DNA of 64,000 nucleotides. It comes from Mycobacterium dioxanotrophicus. GTDB lineage: Bacteria > Actinomycetota > Actinomycetes > Mycobacteriales > Mycobacteriaceae. The notes below the pieces were generated by a model, which searched no databases, was not told where the DNA came from, and worked only from the letters and a program-made list of their open reading frames with translations. The position numbers and the translations under genes were made by a program. The stretch's first letter is position 1. Every line of letters starts with the position of its first letter. The stretch covers positions 2,728,001 to 2,792,000 of the forward strand of contig NZ_CP020809.1 in NCBI RefSeq assembly GCF_002157835.1. Reading direction: 5' to 3'. Below, piece by piece: positions 27,985 through 38,872 of the stretch.

Positions 27985-28770
27985 GTGACCGAGTCTTCCT
28001 ACGACGCCATCACCTTCGAGCAATCCGGTGCCGTCGCACGCATCACGCTGAACCGTCCGGACGCCGCGAATGGCATGAACGACACCATGACTCGTGAGCT
28101 GGCCGATGCGGCACGGCGCTGCGACGGTGCGGGTACCAAGGCCGTGGTGCTGACGGGGGCCGGCCGGTTCTTCTGCGCCGGAGGCGATCTGAAGGCCTTC
28201 GCCACTGCGCCGTCGCGGGGCCGCTTCATCAAGGGCGTCGCCGACGACCTGCACCGCGCCATCTCAACTTTCGCGCGGATGGACGCCGTACTGATCACCG
28301 CTGTCAACGGCACCGCGGCGGGCGCGGGATTCAGCATCGCGGTGACCGGCGACCTGGTGCTGGCAGCCGAATCGGCGTCATTCACGATGGCCTACACCAA
28401 GGTGGGACTGAGCCCGGACGGCAGCTCCTCGTACTACCTGCCGCGGCTGGTCGGCATCCGCCGGGCACAGGAACTCATGCTGACCAACCGCACACTGTCG
28501 GCGGCGCAGGCCCAGGAATGGGGTTTGGTGACCGAGGTTGTCGCCGATGCCGATCTGGCCGACCGGGCCACCGCCGTGGCCGAGCAGCTGGCCTCCGGCT
28601 CGGCCGGTTCCACCGGCGCGGTCAAGACGCTGTTGCTCTCCTCGCTGAAGAACAGCCTGGAGGAGCAGATGGAGGCGGAGGGCCGCTTCATCGCTGCACA
28701 GGCGGACTCGGCCGACGGGCGGGAAGGCGTCGATGCCTTCCTGGCCAAGCGCCGGGCCGAGTTCGCCTGA
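27985..28770 (+). CDS. Enoyl-CoA hydratase/isomerase (crotonase) family protein
   Basis: This 261-residue crotonase-fold enzyme probably acts on enoyl-CoA or an isomer in fatty-acid degradation. Oxyanion-hole segments are FFCAGGDLKAF (about residues 53-63) and NGTAAGAGFS (about 108-117). A conserved glutamate pair is not clear at the usual hydratase positions; the second one is replaced by the SPDGSSSYYLPRLVG motif seen in isomerase-like members. The start is GTG at 27985. The TetR gene is 11 bp upstream and panB converges 6 bp downstream. Confidence 0.85.
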   Translation: MTESSYDAITFEQSGAVARITLNRPDAANGMNDTMTRELADAARRCDGAGTKAVVLTGAGRFFCAGGDLKAFATAPSRGRFIKGVADDLHRAISTFARMDAVLITAVNGTAAGAGFSIAVTGDLVLAAESASFTMAYTKVGLSPDGSSSYYLPRLVGIRRAQELMLTNRTLSAAQAQEWGLVTEVVADADLADRATAVAEQLASGSAGSTGAVKTLLLSSLKNSLEEQMEAEGRFIAAQADSADGREGVDAFLAKRRAEFA

Positions 28771-28776
28771 GCGCAA

Positions 28777-29613
28777 TCAGAAGCTATGCTCGTCGGCCGG
28801 GAATACCCCGGCCGCCACCTCATTCGCGTATTGCGTTGCGGCGCGCTGTAATTCGCCGCCCACATCGCCAAAACGCTTGACGAACTTCGCGGTCTTGCCG
28901 CTGGTGAGCCCGGCCATGTCCTGCCACACCAGCACCTGGGCGTCGCAGTTGGGTCCCGCACCGATGCCGACCGTGGGGATGGTCAGCTTGCCGGTGATCT
29001 GCGTGGCCAGTTCGGCGGGCACCATTTCCAGCACCACCGCGATCGCCCCGGCCTCGGCCACCGCGATCGCGTCGTGGATGGTCTGATCGCCCGCGTCGCC
29101 GCGGCCCTGCACCCGGAACCCGCCCAGCCCGTTGACACTCTGCGGCGTGAACCCGATGTGGGCCACGACCGGAATGCCCGCCTGGGTCAGTGTCGCGATC
29201 TGCTCGGCCACCCGCTCGCCGCCCTCCAGCTTCACGGCCTGGGCGCCGGTCTCCTTCATGAACCGCGTGGCGGTCGCGAGTGCCTGCGCCGGGCTGCTCT
29301 CGTAGCTGCCGAAGGGCAGGTCGGCAACAACCAATGCATGGGGCGCGCCCTTGACCACAGCGCGTGCCAACGGGATCAGCTCGTCGATGGAGATCGGGAG
29401 GGTGGTGTCATAGCCGTACACCACATTTGCCGCGGAGTCGCCGACCAGCAGCACCGGGATGCCTGCCTCGTCGAAGACCCGCGCGCTGGAGTAGTCGTAA
29501 CAGGTGAGCATCGCCCATTTGTGGCCTTCGTTCTTCCACTTCTGGAGCGTAAGGGTGCGGACCTTGGTGCGGGGCTTGTCGTCGGCAGCACCATATACAG
29601 CTTGTTCAGACAT
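28777..29613 (-). CDS. panB: 3-methyl-2-oxobutanoate hydroxymethyltransferase PanB
   Basis: PanB makes ketopantoate from 2-oxoisovalerate and methylene-tetrahydrofolate, the first step of pantothenate and CoA synthesis. The 278-residue TIM-barrel protein has the conserved [59 protein letters not shown] and [14 protein letters not shown] stretches, including the metal-binding aspartates. ATG at 29613 is chosen; the frame continues upstream only as shadow. Synteny matches Rv2225. Confidence 0.95.
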   Translation of the reverse strand: MSEQAVYGAADDKPRTKVRTLTLQKWKNEGHKWAMLTCYDYSSARVFDEAGIPVLLVGDSAANVVYGYDTTLPISIDELIPLARAVVKGAPHALVVADLPFGSYESSPAQALATATRFMKETGAQAVKLEGGERVAEQIATLTQAGIPVVAHIGFTPQSVNGLGGFRVQGRGDAGDQTIHDAIAVAEAGAIAVVLEMVPAELATQITGKLTIPTVGIGAGPNCDAQVLVWQDMAGLTSGKTAKFVKRFGDVGGELQRAATQYANEVAAGVFPADEHSF

Positions 29614-29772
29614 CGTTGTCCCTCGTGACGGTCGGTTCGAATCCTCGAGGCCGCTGTGCGGTCCCCGGGTTCGTCTGACGTTTGTCAGTCTGCCACCCGC
29701 GGCGACGAAGGTAAAAGACGCGGTTGAGTGGATTTCCTCACAGTCGCGCCGGGCGGACCTACGATCAGCGGC

Positions 29773-31164
29773 ATGCAACGGCTCAGCGGACTCGACGCCA
29801 GCTTCCTTTACCTCGAAACGGCCGCCCAGCCGATGCACGTGTGCTCCATCCTCGAACTCGACACTTCGACCATGCCGGGCGGTTACACGTTCGACCGGCT
29901 GCGCGACGCACTTGCCTTGCGTATCAAGGCGATGCCGCAGTTCCGGGAGAAGCTCGCCGACAGCCGGCTGAACCTCGACCACCCGGTGTGGGTGGAAGAC
30001 AAGGACTTTGACGTCGACCGCCATCTGCACCGCATCGGGTTGCCCGCGCCGGGCGGGCGGGTCGAGCTGTCCGAGATCTGCGGGCACATCGCGTCGCTGT
30101 CGCTGGACCGCAGCCGCCCGCTGTGGGAGATGTGGGTCATCGAGAACGTGGCGGGCACCGACGCGCACGCGGGCGGCCGGATCGCGGTGATGACCAAGGT
30201 GCACCACTCCGGTGTGGACGGGGTGACAGGAGCGAACCTCATGTCGCAGCTGTGCAGTACAGAACCTGATGCGCCCGCTCCGGAGCCGGTGGACGGGGTC
30301 GGCGGCGCGTCGGAACTGGAAATCGCGCTGAGCGGGGCGCTGAAGTTCGTCACCCGGCCGCTCAAGCTCGCCAACGTGCTGCCCACCACGGTGTCATCGG
30401 TGGTCGACACGGTCAAGCGGGCCCGTGCCGGGCTGACCATGGCCGCGCCCTTCGCCGCGCCCAAAACGCCGTTCAACGCCAACATCACCGGCCATCGCAA
30501 CGTGGCCTTCGCCCAGCTCGACCTCGAGGACATCAAGCTGGTGAAAAACCATTTCGACGTCAAGGTCAACGACGTGGTGATGGCGCTGGTATCCGGGGTG
30601 CTGCGCACATTCCTGAGCGACCGCGGCGAGTTGCCGGACAGTTCGCTGGTGGCGATGGTGCCCGTATCGGTGCACGACCGCTCCGACCGGCCCGGCCGCA
30701 ACCAGGTCTCGGGCATGTTCTCCACGCTGGAAACCCAGATCGCCGACCCGGTCGAGCGACTGCGTGCCATCGCCGCAGCCAATTCGGTTGCCAAACAACA
30801 CAGTTCGGCGATCGGTGCGACGCTGCTGCAGGACTGGACGCAGTTCGCCGCGCCTGCCGTGTTCGGCGTGGCAATGCGGGTCTACGCCGCCAGCCGGCTC
30901 TCGGGCGCCAAACCGGTGCACAACCTGGTTGTCTCCAACGTGCCGGGCCCGCAGGTGCCGCTGTATTTCCTGGGCTCGGAGGTCAAGGCCATGTACCCGT
31001 TGGGCCCCATCTTCCACGGCTCCGGGCTCAACATCACGGTGATGTCGCTGACCGGCTCGCTCGATGTCGGCATCGTGGCCTGCCCCGAATTGTTGCCCGA
31101 CCTGTGGGAGATGGCCGACGACTTCGCGGTGGCGCTCGACGAGCTGGTGCAGGCGGCAAAGTAG
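29773..31164 (+). CDS. Wax ester synthase / diacylglycerol acyltransferase (WS/DGAT, Tgs type)
   Basis: This 463-residue acyltransferase makes triacylglycerol or wax ester from acyl-CoA. The condensing motif HHSGVDG is at residues 144-150. The second typical signature NVPGP follows near residue 395. The N-terminal [13 protein letters not shown] is the common WS/DGAT start, so ATG at 29773 is chosen. It is divergent from panB, with 159 bp between them containing a CTGAC-GTTT-GTCAG inverted repeat (29675-29688). It is absent from this place in M. tuberculosis as I recall. Confidence 0.92.
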   Translation: MQRLSGLDASFLYLETAAQPMHVCSILELDTSTMPGGYTFDRLRDALALRIKAMPQFREKLADSRLNLDHPVWVEDKDFDVDRHLHRIGLPAPGGRVELSEICGHIASLSLDRSRPLWEMWVIENVAGTDAHAGGRIAVMTKVHHSGVDGVTGANLMSQLCSTEPDAPAPEPVDGVGGASELEIALSGALKFVTRPLKLANVLPTTVSSVVDTVKRARAGLTMAAPFAAPKTPFNANITGHRNVAFAQLDLEDIKLVKNHFDVKVNDVVMALVSGVLRTFLSDRGELPDSSLVAMVPVSVHDRSDRPGRNQVSGMFSTLETQIADPVERLRAIAAANSVAKQHSSAIGATLLQDWTQFAAPAVFGVAMRVYAASRLSGAKPVHNLVVSNVPGPQVPLYFLGSEVKAMYPLGPIFHGSGLNITVMSLTGSLDVGIVACPELLPDLWEMADDFAVALDELVQAAK

Positions 31165-31230
31165 CGCCGCGAGTTGTCGACCAGTAGGCCCGGCCTGCGA
31201 CGATATGCCGTCATGGCAGCATGTGGTGCC

Positions 31231-32745
31231 ATGAAGCTCAGGTTCTCCGTCGGTGCCCTGCTGGCGGTCGCGGTGCTGGTGGTCGCGGGCTGTACCCAGG
31301 TGATCGACGGTCGGGCCCGGGTCGCGATGCCCAGGCCGGGCACGCCCGTGCAGTGGCTGCCGTGCTCGGCAGGGTCGGGGGACAACGTCAACATCCCGGC
31401 AGGGGCCGAATGCGGGCGCTTGTCGGTCCCGGTCGATTACAGCAAGCCCGACGGTGACGTCCTGCAGCTCGCCATGATCCGGTTCCCGGCGACCGGGCAG
31501 AAGATCGGCTCCCTGGTGATCAACCCCGGCGGCCCCGGTGAATCCGGCGTGGAATCGGCGGTGTCCCTGGTGCCGAGCCTGCCGCAGTCGGTGCGGGAAC
31601 GCTTCGACCTGGTGGGGTTCGACCCGCGCGGGGTGAACCTGTCGAACCCGGCGCTGTGGTGCAACTCCGACGCCGACAATGACCGGCTGCGAGCCGACCC
31701 GACGGTGGATTACACCCCGGAGGGGGTGGCCCACCTGGAAAACGAGACCAAGGCCTTCGTCCAGCGTTGCGTCGACAAGATGGGCATCGACTTCCTGGCC
31801 AACATCGGAACCAACAACGTCGCCAAGGATCTCGACGCCATCCGCGCCACGCTGGGTGACGACAAGTTGACGTACCTGGGCTACTCGTACGGGACCCGGA
31901 TCGGCTCGGAATACGCCGAGCAGTTCCCGCAGCGGGTGCGCGCCATGATCCTCGACGGCGCGGTCGACCCGAACGCCGACCCGTTCGAGGCCGACATCCG
32001 CCAGGCCGCGGCGTTCCAGAAAGCCTTCGACGACTACGCCGCCGACTGTGCCAAGAGCGTGGACTGCCCGCTGGGCACGGATCCCGCCAAGGCCACCGAT
32101 GTGTACAAGAGCCTGGTGTACCCGCTGGTCCAGAACCCGGCGAAGACCAAGGATCCGCGCGGACTCGGCTACAGCGACGCCATCGTCGGCACCATCCTGC
32201 CGCTGTACTCGCCGAACCTGTGGCGCCATCTCACCGATGCGCTGACGGGCATCAAGAACGGCAACGGAGACCTCATGCTGGCGTTGGCCGACCTGTACAT
32301 GGGCCGGGATGCCAAGGGCCACTACAACAATTCGACGGATGCGCGGGTGGCGGTGAACTGCGTCGACGAGCCGGCGATCACCGACCGGGCCAAAGTCGTC
32401 GAGCAGGACCGCCGGCTGCGCGAGGTCGCCCCGTTCATGAGCTACGGCGAATTCACCGGCCACGCCCCACTGGGCACCTGTGCGTTCTGGCCGGTGCCGC
32501 CGACCAGCACGCCACACAAGATCTCGGTCGCGGGATTGCCTCCGGTGCTGGTGGTTTCGACCACCAACGATCCGGCCACGCCCTATCAGGCGGGCGTGGA
32601 CCTCGCCCAGCAACTCGGCGGCGGACTGCTGACCTTTGACGGCACCCAGCACACCGTGGTGTTCCAGGGCAACAAGTGCGTCGACGACATCGCCGCGACC
32701 TATCTGATCGACGTGAAGCTGCCGCCGCCGGACTCGCGCTGCTGA
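31231..32745 (+). CDS. caeA: Hip1/CaeA-type serine protease lipoprotein
   Basis: Hip1 (CaeA, Rv2224c) is a cell-envelope serine protease/esterase that, in M. tuberculosis, cleaves GroEL2. This 504-residue alpha/beta hydrolase has a signal peptide with lipobox VAGC near residue 20, the nucleophile elbow GYSYGT with Ser219, and the C-terminal TAP-like domain with NDPATPYQ (Asp) and GTQHTVV (His). ATG at 31231 gives a normal signal peptide. A second, shorter-separated paralogue follows 87 bp downstream. Confidence 0.92.
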   Translation: MKLRFSVGALLAVAVLVVAGCTQVIDGRARVAMPRPGTPVQWLPCSAGSGDNVNIPAGAECGRLSVPVDYSKPDGDVLQLAMIRFPATGQKIGSLVINPGGPGESGVESAVSLVPSLPQSVRERFDLVGFDPRGVNLSNPALWCNSDADNDRLRADPTVDYTPEGVAHLENETKAFVQRCVDKMGIDFLANIGTNNVAKDLDAIRATLGDDKLTYLGYSYGTRIGSEYAEQFPQRVRAMILDGAVDPNADPFEADIRQAAAFQKAFDDYAADCAKSVDCPLGTDPAKATDVYKSLVYPLVQNPAKTKDPRGLGYSDAIVGTILPLYSPNLWRHLTDALTGIKNGNGDLMLALADLYMGRDAKGHYNNSTDARVAVNCVDEPAITDRAKVVEQDRRLREVAPFMSYGEFTGHAPLGTCAFWPVPPTSTPHKISVAGLPPVLVVSTTNDPATPYQAGVDLAQQLGGGLLTFDGTQHTVVFQGNKCVDDIAATYLIDVKLPPPDSRC

Positions 32746-32832
32746 TCTCGGCGGCCGGCTAGGTCACCGTCCGGTTGCCGACCGATCTCCGCTCGGTGTC
32801 GGCCGCGGTTCGCGCATCTGCGGTGTGCGAAC

Positions 32833-34350
32833 ATGTCAGCCGTGCGGTGGGTGGGAGCAGTGCTGGCAGTGGTGCTCGCGATGGCCTGCCCCGTCGCCAA
32901 CGCGACCCCCGAAGGCGCGGCCGAGACGCCGTACGGTCAGCCTCCAGTGTGGGGAAGCTGCGCATCGTGGGTCGAAACGTCGTCGATCCCGACCGCTCAG
33001 TGCGGCACCGTCACGGTGCCGGTCGACTGGAACGACGCAGCGAATCCGCAAGGCGCACAAGCACAATTGGCCGTCATCCGGATCCCGGCCAGCGGCGAGA
33101 AGATCGGCACGCTGATGGTCAACCCGGGAGGCCCGGGCGCATCCGCCGTCGACACGGTCGCGGGAATGGGTGCGGCGCTTGCCGAAACCGACATCGGTCG
33201 GCGGTTCGATCTGGTCGGCTTCGACCCGCGCGGCGTCGGGCACTCGACGCCGCAGCTGCGCTGCCGCACCGACGCCGAGTTCGACGCCTACCGGCGGGAA
33301 CCGATGGCCGACTACAGCCCGGCCGGCGTGGCCCAGATCGAAGCCCTGTACCGACAGCTCGCCCAGCAGTGCCTCGACCGCATGGGGGCACCGTTCCTGG
33401 CCAACATCGGCACCGCGTCAACGGTGCTCGACATGGATGCCGTGCGTGCGGCGCTCGGTGAACAGCAGATCAACTACCTCGGATTCTCCTACGGGACCCA
33501 ACTGGGCGCGGCCTACGCCGAACGGTTCGGGGACCGCGTGCGCACCATGGTGCTCGACGGCGCCGTCGACTCGAGCCTGGACCCCATCACCAAGAACATC
33601 CGCCAGATGGCGGGTTTCCAAAAGGCTTTCGACGCCTACGCGACCGACTGCGCGCAATCTCCCGGATGCCCGCTTGGCACCGACCCCACCCAGTTCGTCG
33701 CCCGCTACCACCAGCTCGTCGACCCGCTGGTGGAGCATCCCGCGGCGACGTCGGACCCCCGCGGCCTGAGCTACCAGGACGCGACCACCGGTACCGGGAA
33801 CGCGCTCTACTCGGCGCGGTACTGGCTCTACCTCACCAGCGGCTTGCTCGGCCTGCAACGTGGCACCGACCCCGGCGACCTCCTGCTGCTCGCCGACGAC
33901 TACCAGCACCGCGACAGTGCCGGGCACTACGCCAATCTGCAGGACGCGTTCACCGCGATCCGCTGTGTGGACGCGCAATACCCGACCGACCCGGCGGTGT
34001 GGGCCGACGCCGACCGGCGCATCAGGGCGGTGGCACCGTTCCTGTCCTACGGCCAGTTCACCGGTTACGCCCCGCGGGACATCTGCGCCCTGTGGCCCGT
34101 TCCGCCGACGTCGACGCCGCATGCGGTGCACGGCCCCGGGCCGGGCCGGATCGTCGTCGTGTCGACCACCGGGGACCCCGCAACGCCGTACCAGGCGGGC
34201 GTCGACCTGGCGCGCCAGCTGGACGCGGCGCTGGTGACGTTCAACGGTTCTCAGCACACCGTGGTGTTCAACGGCAACGCCTGCGTGGACACCTCTGTGC
34301 TGCGGTTCTTCGTGGATCAGGTGTCGCCGGCCAATGGCCTGCAGTGCTGA
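32833..34350 (+). CDS. Secreted alpha/beta hydrolase, Hip1 paralogue (Rv2223c-like)
   Basis: This 505-residue exported hydrolase resembles Hip1. The signal peptide is classical (about residues 1-24, AMACPVANA) without a lipobox, so the protein should be released or periplasmic. Ser219 in GFSYGTQ has the same residue number as in the upstream paralogue. The TAP-like C-terminal domain retains GDPATPYQ and GSQHTVV. The pair is a tandem duplication as in M. tuberculosis (Rv2224c-Rv2223c). The substrate is unknown; Asp and His of the triad appear intact. Confidence 0.9.
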   Translation: MSAVRWVGAVLAVVLAMACPVANATPEGAAETPYGQPPVWGSCASWVETSSIPTAQCGTVTVPVDWNDAANPQGAQAQLAVIRIPASGEKIGTLMVNPGGPGASAVDTVAGMGAALAETDIGRRFDLVGFDPRGVGHSTPQLRCRTDAEFDAYRREPMADYSPAGVAQIEALYRQLAQQCLDRMGAPFLANIGTASTVLDMDAVRAALGEQQINYLGFSYGTQLGAAYAERFGDRVRTMVLDGAVDSSLDPITKNIRQMAGFQKAFDAYATDCAQSPGCPLGTDPTQFVARYHQLVDPLVEHPAATSDPRGLSYQDATTGTGNALYSARYWLYLTSGLLGLQRGTDPGDLLLLADDYQHRDSAGHYANLQDAFTAIRCVDAQYPTDPAVWADADRRIRAVAPFLSYGQFTGYAPRDICALWPVPPTSTPHAVHGPGPGRIVVVSTTGDPATPYQAGVDLARQLDAALVTFNGSQHTVVFNGNACVDTSVLRFFVDQVSPANGLQC

Positions 34351-34372
34351 TCCGCCCAACCGTGTTGACGCC

Positions 34373-34388
34373 GTAACACAGATTTAAC
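34373..34388 (+). promoter_or_regulatory. Candidate GlnR box upstream of glnA2
   Basis: GTAAC (34373-34377) and TTAAC (34384-34388) are separated by six bases, which fits the AC-N9-AC core described for mycobacterial GlnR sites. It ends 22 bp before the glnA2 start, overlapping a TTGACG-type promoter element. Glutamine synthetase genes are plausible GlnR targets, but this site is inferred from spacing alone. Confidence 0.4.
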
Positions 34389-34410
34389 AGCCGGTGCCTA
34401 CGCTGCGGTC

Positions 34411-35751
34411 ATGGACCGCCAGAAGGAATTCGTGCTGCGGACGCTGGAGGAACGCGACATCCGGTTCGTCCGGCTGTGGTTCACAGATGTCCTCGGATAC
34501 CTCAAGTCGGTGGCCATCGCGCCCGCCGAGTTGGAGGGCGCTTTCGAGGAGGGCATCGGCTTCGACGGTTCGTCGATCGAGGGGTTTGCCCGCGTCTATG
34601 AATCGGACACGGTAGCCCGTCCCGACCCCTCCACGTTCCAGGTGTTGCCCTGGACCACGAGCAACGGGCAGCACTATTCGGCGCGCATGTTCTGCGACAT
34701 CACCATGCCCGACGGCTCACCGTCGTGGGCTGACTCCCGCCACGTGCTGCGCCGCCAGCTGGCCAAGGCCAGCGACCTCGGGTTCTCCTGCTACGTCCAC
34801 CCCGAGATCGAGTTCTTCCTCCTGATGCCGGGCGAGAACGACGGCAGCGTGCCCATCCCCGCCGACAACGGCGGCTACTTCGACCAGGCCGTGCACGACG
34901 CCGCGCCCAACTTCCGCCGCCACGCCATCGACGCCCTCGAACAGATGGGCATCTCGGTGGAGTTCAGCCACCACGAAGGCGCGCCGGGCCAGCAGGAGAT
35001 CGACCTGCGCTACGCCGACGCACTGTCCATGGCCGACAACGTGATGACGTTCCGCTACGTCGTCAAAGAGGTGGCGCTGGCCGACGGCGTGCGAGCGTCG
35101 TTCATGCCCAAGCCGTTCAAGGAACACCCCGGCTCGGCCATGCACACCCACATGAGTCTGTTCGAGGGTGAGACCAACGCCTTCCACAGCGCCGACGACC
35201 CGCTGCAGCTCTCCGATGTGGCCAAGTCGTTCATCGCGGGCATCCTCGAGCACGCCAGCGAGATCAGCGCCGTGACCAACCAGTGGGTCAACTCCTACAA
35301 GCGTCTGGTGCACGGCTACGAGGCGCCCACCGCGGCGTCTTGGGGCGCCGCCAACCGCTCGGCGCTGGTGCGGGTTCCGATGTACACCCCGCGCAAGGCC
35401 TCGTCGCGGCGCATCGAGGTGCGCAGCCCCGACTCGGCGTGCAACCCCTACCTGGCGTTCGCGGTGCTGCTGGCGGCCGGCCTGCGCGGTATCGAGAAGG
35501 GCTACGTGCTGGGGCCGCAGGCCGAGGACAACGTGTGGAGCCTGACCCCCGAGGAACGCCGCGCGATGGGGTACCGGGAGCTGCCGTCCAGCCTGGGCAA
35601 CGCGCTGGAGGCCATGGAGAGCTCCGAGCTGGTCGCAGAAGCGTTGGGGGAGCACGTATTCGACTACTTCCTGCGCAACAAGCGGGCAGAGTGGGAGGTC
35701 TACCGCAGCAACGTCACGCCTTACGAGCTCAAGACGTATCTGTCGCTGTAA
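34411..35751 (+). CDS. glnA2: Glutamine synthetase type I paralogue GlnA2
   Basis: GlnA2 makes glutamine, or a related gamma-glutamyl compound, from glutamate and ammonia. The 446-residue protein has the glutamine-synthetase signatures FDGSSIEGF and the ATP/metal-binding [14 protein letters not shown] region. Unlike GlnA1 it has no adenylylation tyrosine: the corresponding stretch reads [10 protein letters not shown]. It is therefore probably not regulated by GlnE. It is followed 10 bp later by glnE. Start ATG at 34411. Confidence 0.92.
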   Translation: MDRQKEFVLRTLEERDIRFVRLWFTDVLGYLKSVAIAPAELEGAFEEGIGFDGSSIEGFARVYESDTVARPDPSTFQVLPWTTSNGQHYSARMFCDITMPDGSPSWADSRHVLRRQLAKASDLGFSCYVHPEIEFFLLMPGENDGSVPIPADNGGYFDQAVHDAAPNFRRHAIDALEQMGISVEFSHHEGAPGQQEIDLRYADALSMADNVMTFRYVVKEVALADGVRASFMPKPFKEHPGSAMHTHMSLFEGETNAFHSADDPLQLSDVAKSFIAGILEHASEISAVTNQWVNSYKRLVHGYEAPTAASWGAANRSALVRVPMYTPRKASSRRIEVRSPDSACNPYLAFAVLLAAGLRGIEKGYVLGPQAEDNVWSLTPEERRAMGYRELPSSLGNALEAMESSELVAEALGEHVFDYFLRNKRAEWEVYRSNVTPYELKTYLSL

Positions 35752-35761
35752 CGTTCACCAC

Positions 35762-38746
35762 GTGGCCAAACCCGCTACCGAACGCCCGAAGCTGCCCAGT
35801 GTCGGCAGGCTCGGGCTGGTGCAGCCGCAGGCGCCGGCACAACTGGATCGGCTTGGCTGGAACACCGATGCCCACGTCGAACTGTTGTGGTCGTTGTCGC
35901 GCGCTCCGGATGCCGATGTCGCCCTGCTGGCGATGGTGCGGCTGGCCGACGCTCTCGGTGCCGACTGGGAGGAACTGAACGCCGAACTGCTCACCGACCG
36001 CGCGCTGCGGGGCCGGCTGTTCGGTGTGCTGGGGTCCTCGGTGGCCCTCGGTGATCATCTGGTGGCTCATCCGCAGTCGTGGCGGCTGCTGGCGGGCGAC
36101 GTCGAGCTGCCGAGTGCCCACGAGCTGCGCGAGACATTCACCGCAGCTGCGGAGAAGGCCGAAATCGCCAGGGGCACAAGCTCAGCCGTGCCGCCACTGC
36201 GTGACCTGTACCGCGACCGGCTGCTGGTGCTGGCCGCCGTCGACGTCGCCTCGACGGTGGAGAACGAGCCAGTGCTGCCGTTCATCACCGTCGGCGCACA
36301 CCTGTCCGATCTGGCCGACGCCGCGCTCGACGCTGCGCTGACCGTGGCGACCCGGGTGGTGTGCGGTGACGGGCCGACCCCGCGGCTGGCCATCATCGCG
36401 ATGGGCAAATGCGGTGCGCGCGAATTGAATTACGTCAGCGACGTGGACATCATCTTCGTCGGCGACGACAGCGCGGACCCCAATCTGTCGATGGCGACCC
36501 GGGTGGCAGGCGAGTCGATGCGGTTCGCCGGCGACGCCTTTTTCGAGGCCGACGCGGCGCTGCGGCCGGAGGGCAAGCAGGGCCAGCTGGTGCGGACGCT
36601 GGACTCGCACATCGCCTACTACCAGCGGTGGGCCAAGACCTGGGAGTTCCAGGCCCTGCTCAAGGCCCGCCCGGCCGCGGGCGACCCGGAGCTGGGCAAG
36701 GCGTACGCCGAGGCGTTGATGCCGATGGTGTGGACAGCCTGCGAGCGTGAGGATTTCGTCTCCGAGGTGCAGGCCATGCGGCGCCGGGTCGAGGAGTTGG
36801 TACCCGCCGGCGTGCGCGCCCGCGAACTCAAACTGGGCACCGGCGGCCTGCGCGACGTCGAATTCGCCGTACAGCTTCTGCAATTGGTGCACGGCCGCAA
36901 CGACGAATCGTTGCATGTGAAGTCGACGGTCGACGCCCTGACCGTGCTGGGGGCAGGCGGTTACATCGGACGTGACGACGCCGCCAACATGACCGCGTCG
37001 TATGAGTTCCTGCGCCTGCTGGAGCACCGGCTGCAGCTGCAGCGGCTCAAACGCACGCACATGCTGCCCGACGACAGCGACGACGAGGCCTACCGCTGGC
37101 TGGCCCGAGCCGCGCATGTGCGTCCCGACGGCACCCACGACGCCCAGGGCGTGTTGCGCGAGGAGCTCAAACGCCAGAGCATGCGCGTCTCGCGGCTGCA
37201 CGCCAAGCTGTTCTACCAACCGCTGCTGGAATCCGTCGGCCAGCCCGCGCTGGGCATCGGCGCCGGGATGAGCACCAAGGCGGCCGAACGTCAGCTCGCC
37301 GCACTGGGTTACGAAGGACCGCAGAGCGCCCTGACCCACCTGGCCGCGCTCACCGGACAGAACGGACGCCGCGGCCGCGTACAGCAGGTGCTGCTGCCGA
37401 CCCTGCTGGACTGGCTTTCGGACACACCGGATCCCGACGCCGGGCTGCTGGCCTACCGCAGGATCAGTGAGGAGCTCGCCGAACAGCGCTGGTACCTCTC
37501 GACCCTGCGCGACGAAGGCGCGGTCGCCAAACGGCTGATGCAGGTACTCGGCACGTCGGCCTACATTCCCGAATTGCTCATGCGGGCCCCCGAGGTGATC
37601 CAGCTCTACGCCGACGGACCGTCCGGACCGAAACTGCTTGAGGGCGACCCCGACAGCGTCGCGGGTGCGCTGGTGGCCTCGGCCGGCCGCCACGCCGACC
37701 CGGTACGCGGCATCGCTGCCGCACGCGCCCTGCGCCGCCGCGAGCTGGCACGTATCGCGTCGGCCGATGTGCTCGGCCTGCTCGACCTCACCGACGTCTG
37801 CAATGCGCTGACCTCCATCTGGGTCGCGGTGCTACAGGCCGCACTGGACGCGGTGATCCGGGCCAACACACCCGAATCCGGGGTACCCGCGCGCATCGCC
37901 GTGATCGGTATGGGACGGCTCGGCGGCCGCGAGCTCGGCTACGGCTCGGATGCCGATGTCATGTTCGTCTGCGAACCGGTGGGGGACACCGCCGAATCGG
38001 TGGCCGTCAAGTGGTCGGTGAGCATCGCCGAACAGGTGCGCGCGCTGCTGGGCATACCCAGTGCCGACCCGCCGCTCGAGGTCGACATCGGGCTGCGCCC
38101 GGAGGGCCGCAACGGTCCCTTGGTGCGCACGCTGGCCTCCTACGAGGTGTACTACGCGCAGTGGGCGCAGCCCTGGGAGATCCAGGCGCTGCTGCGGGCG
38201 CACCGTGTGGCGGGCGACCTCGAACTCGGCGAACGCTTCGAGCTGATGGCTGACAAGACGCGCTATCCCGAGGGCGGCGTATCGGCAGAGGCTGTACGGG
38301 AGATCCGGCGCATCAAGGCGCGGGTCGATGCCGAACGGCTGCCCCGCGGGGCCGATCCGAACACACATACCAAGCTCGGCCGCGGTGGGCTGGCCGACAT
38401 CGAGTGGACCGTGCAGCTGCTGCAGCTGCGCTACGCGCACAAAGTGCCTGCGCTGCACAGCACTTCGACCCTGCAGGCGCTCGACGCGATCGGGGCGGCC
38501 GAGCTGGTCTCCGAAGCCGACGTCGACCTGCTCCGGGAAGCGTGGCTCACCGCGACACGGGCACGCAATGCGCTGGTGCTGGTCCGCGGCAAGCCGACCG
38601 ATCAGCTGCCCGGGCCGGGCAGCCAGCTCAACGCGGTCGCCCTGGCGGCCGGCTGGGGTAGCGACGACGGCGGCGAGTTCCTGGACAACTATCTGCGGGT
38701 GACGCGGCGGGCCAAGACGGTCGTCCGCAAGGTTTTCGGCGGCTGA
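35762..38746 (+). CDS. glnE: Glutamine-synthetase adenylyltransferase GlnE
   Basis: GlnE adds and removes AMP on the GlnA1 tyrosine in response to nitrogen status. The 994-residue protein has two nucleotidyltransferase domains, each with an acidic catalytic motif: [11 protein letters not shown] near residue 225 and GSDADVMFV near residue 735. The start is GTG at 35762, 10 bp after glnA2. Its TGA stop lies in the first unit of a 25-bp repeat. The target tyrosine is in GlnA1 in this window. Confidence 0.95.
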   Translation: MAKPATERPKLPSVGRLGLVQPQAPAQLDRLGWNTDAHVELLWSLSRAPDADVALLAMVRLADALGADWEELNAELLTDRALRGRLFGVLGSSVALGDHLVAHPQSWRLLAGDVELPSAHELRETFTAAAEKAEIARGTSSAVPPLRDLYRDRLLVLAAVDVASTVENEPVLPFITVGAHLSDLADAALDAALTVATRVVCGDGPTPRLAIIAMGKCGARELNYVSDVDIIFVGDDSADPNLSMATRVAGESMRFAGDAFFEADAALRPEGKQGQLVRTLDSHIAYYQRWAKTWEFQALLKARPAAGDPELGKAYAEALMPMVWTACEREDFVSEVQAMRRRVEELVPAGVRARELKLGTGGLRDVEFAVQLLQLVHGRNDESLHVKSTVDALTVLGAGGYIGRDDAANMTASYEFLRLLEHRLQLQRLKRTHMLPDDSDDEAYRWLARAAHVRPDGTHDAQGVLREELKRQSMRVSRLHAKLFYQPLLESVGQPALGIGAGMSTKAAERQLAALGYEGPQSALTHLAALTGQNGRRGRVQQVLLPTLLDWLSDTPDPDAGLLAYRRISEELAEQRWYLSTLRDEGAVAKRLMQVLGTSAYIPELLMRAPEVIQLYADGPSGPKLLEGDPDSVAGALVASAGRHADPVRGIAAARALRRRELARIASADVLGLLDLTDVCNALTSIWVAVLQAALDAVIRANTPESGVPARIAVIGMGRLGGRELGYGSDADVMFVCEPVGDTAESVAVKWSVSIAEQVRALLGIPSADPPLEVDIGLRPEGRNGPLVRTLASYEVYYAQWAQPWEIQALLRAHRVAGDLELGERFELMADKTRYPEGGVSAEAVREIRRIKARVDAERLPRGADPNTHTKLGRGGLADIEWTVQLLQLRYAHKVPALHSTSTLQALDAIGAAELVSEADVDLLREAWLTATRARNALVLVRGKPTDQLPGPGSQLNAVALAAGWGSDDGGEFLDNYLRVTRRAKTVVRKVFGG

Positions 38747-38820
38747 GCCGCCAGTGGGCCGGAGCGGCTGAGCCGCCAGTGGGCCGGAGCGGCTGAGCCG
38801 CCAGTAGGCCGGAGCGGCTG
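38741..38820 (+). repeat. 25-bp tandem repeat spanning the glnE stop codon
   Basis: Three copies of a 25-bp unit start at 38741, 38766 and 38791, with a 5-bp partial fourth; the third copy differs at one base. The unit begins GGCTGAGCCGCC. Each copy contains a TGA and a GC-rich stem (GCGGC-TGA-GCCGC). The first copy includes the true glnE stop. The array may act as a multiplied terminator. Confidence 0.9.
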
Positions 38821-38872
38821 AATTCAGCCCCGCGGCACGGCGGTCTTCACCGTGGTGTTAGTAAGGATGTCT

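Noticed and set aside
30394..32652. 752-codon open frame on the minus strand across the WS/DGAT and Hip1 genes
   Set aside because: It spans two well-supported plus-strand genes and the gap between them; the product is His/Val/Arg-rich shadow sequence.
36182..37693. 503-codon open frame on the minus strand within glnE
   Set aside because: Antisense shadow of a conserved gene; no recognisable domain.
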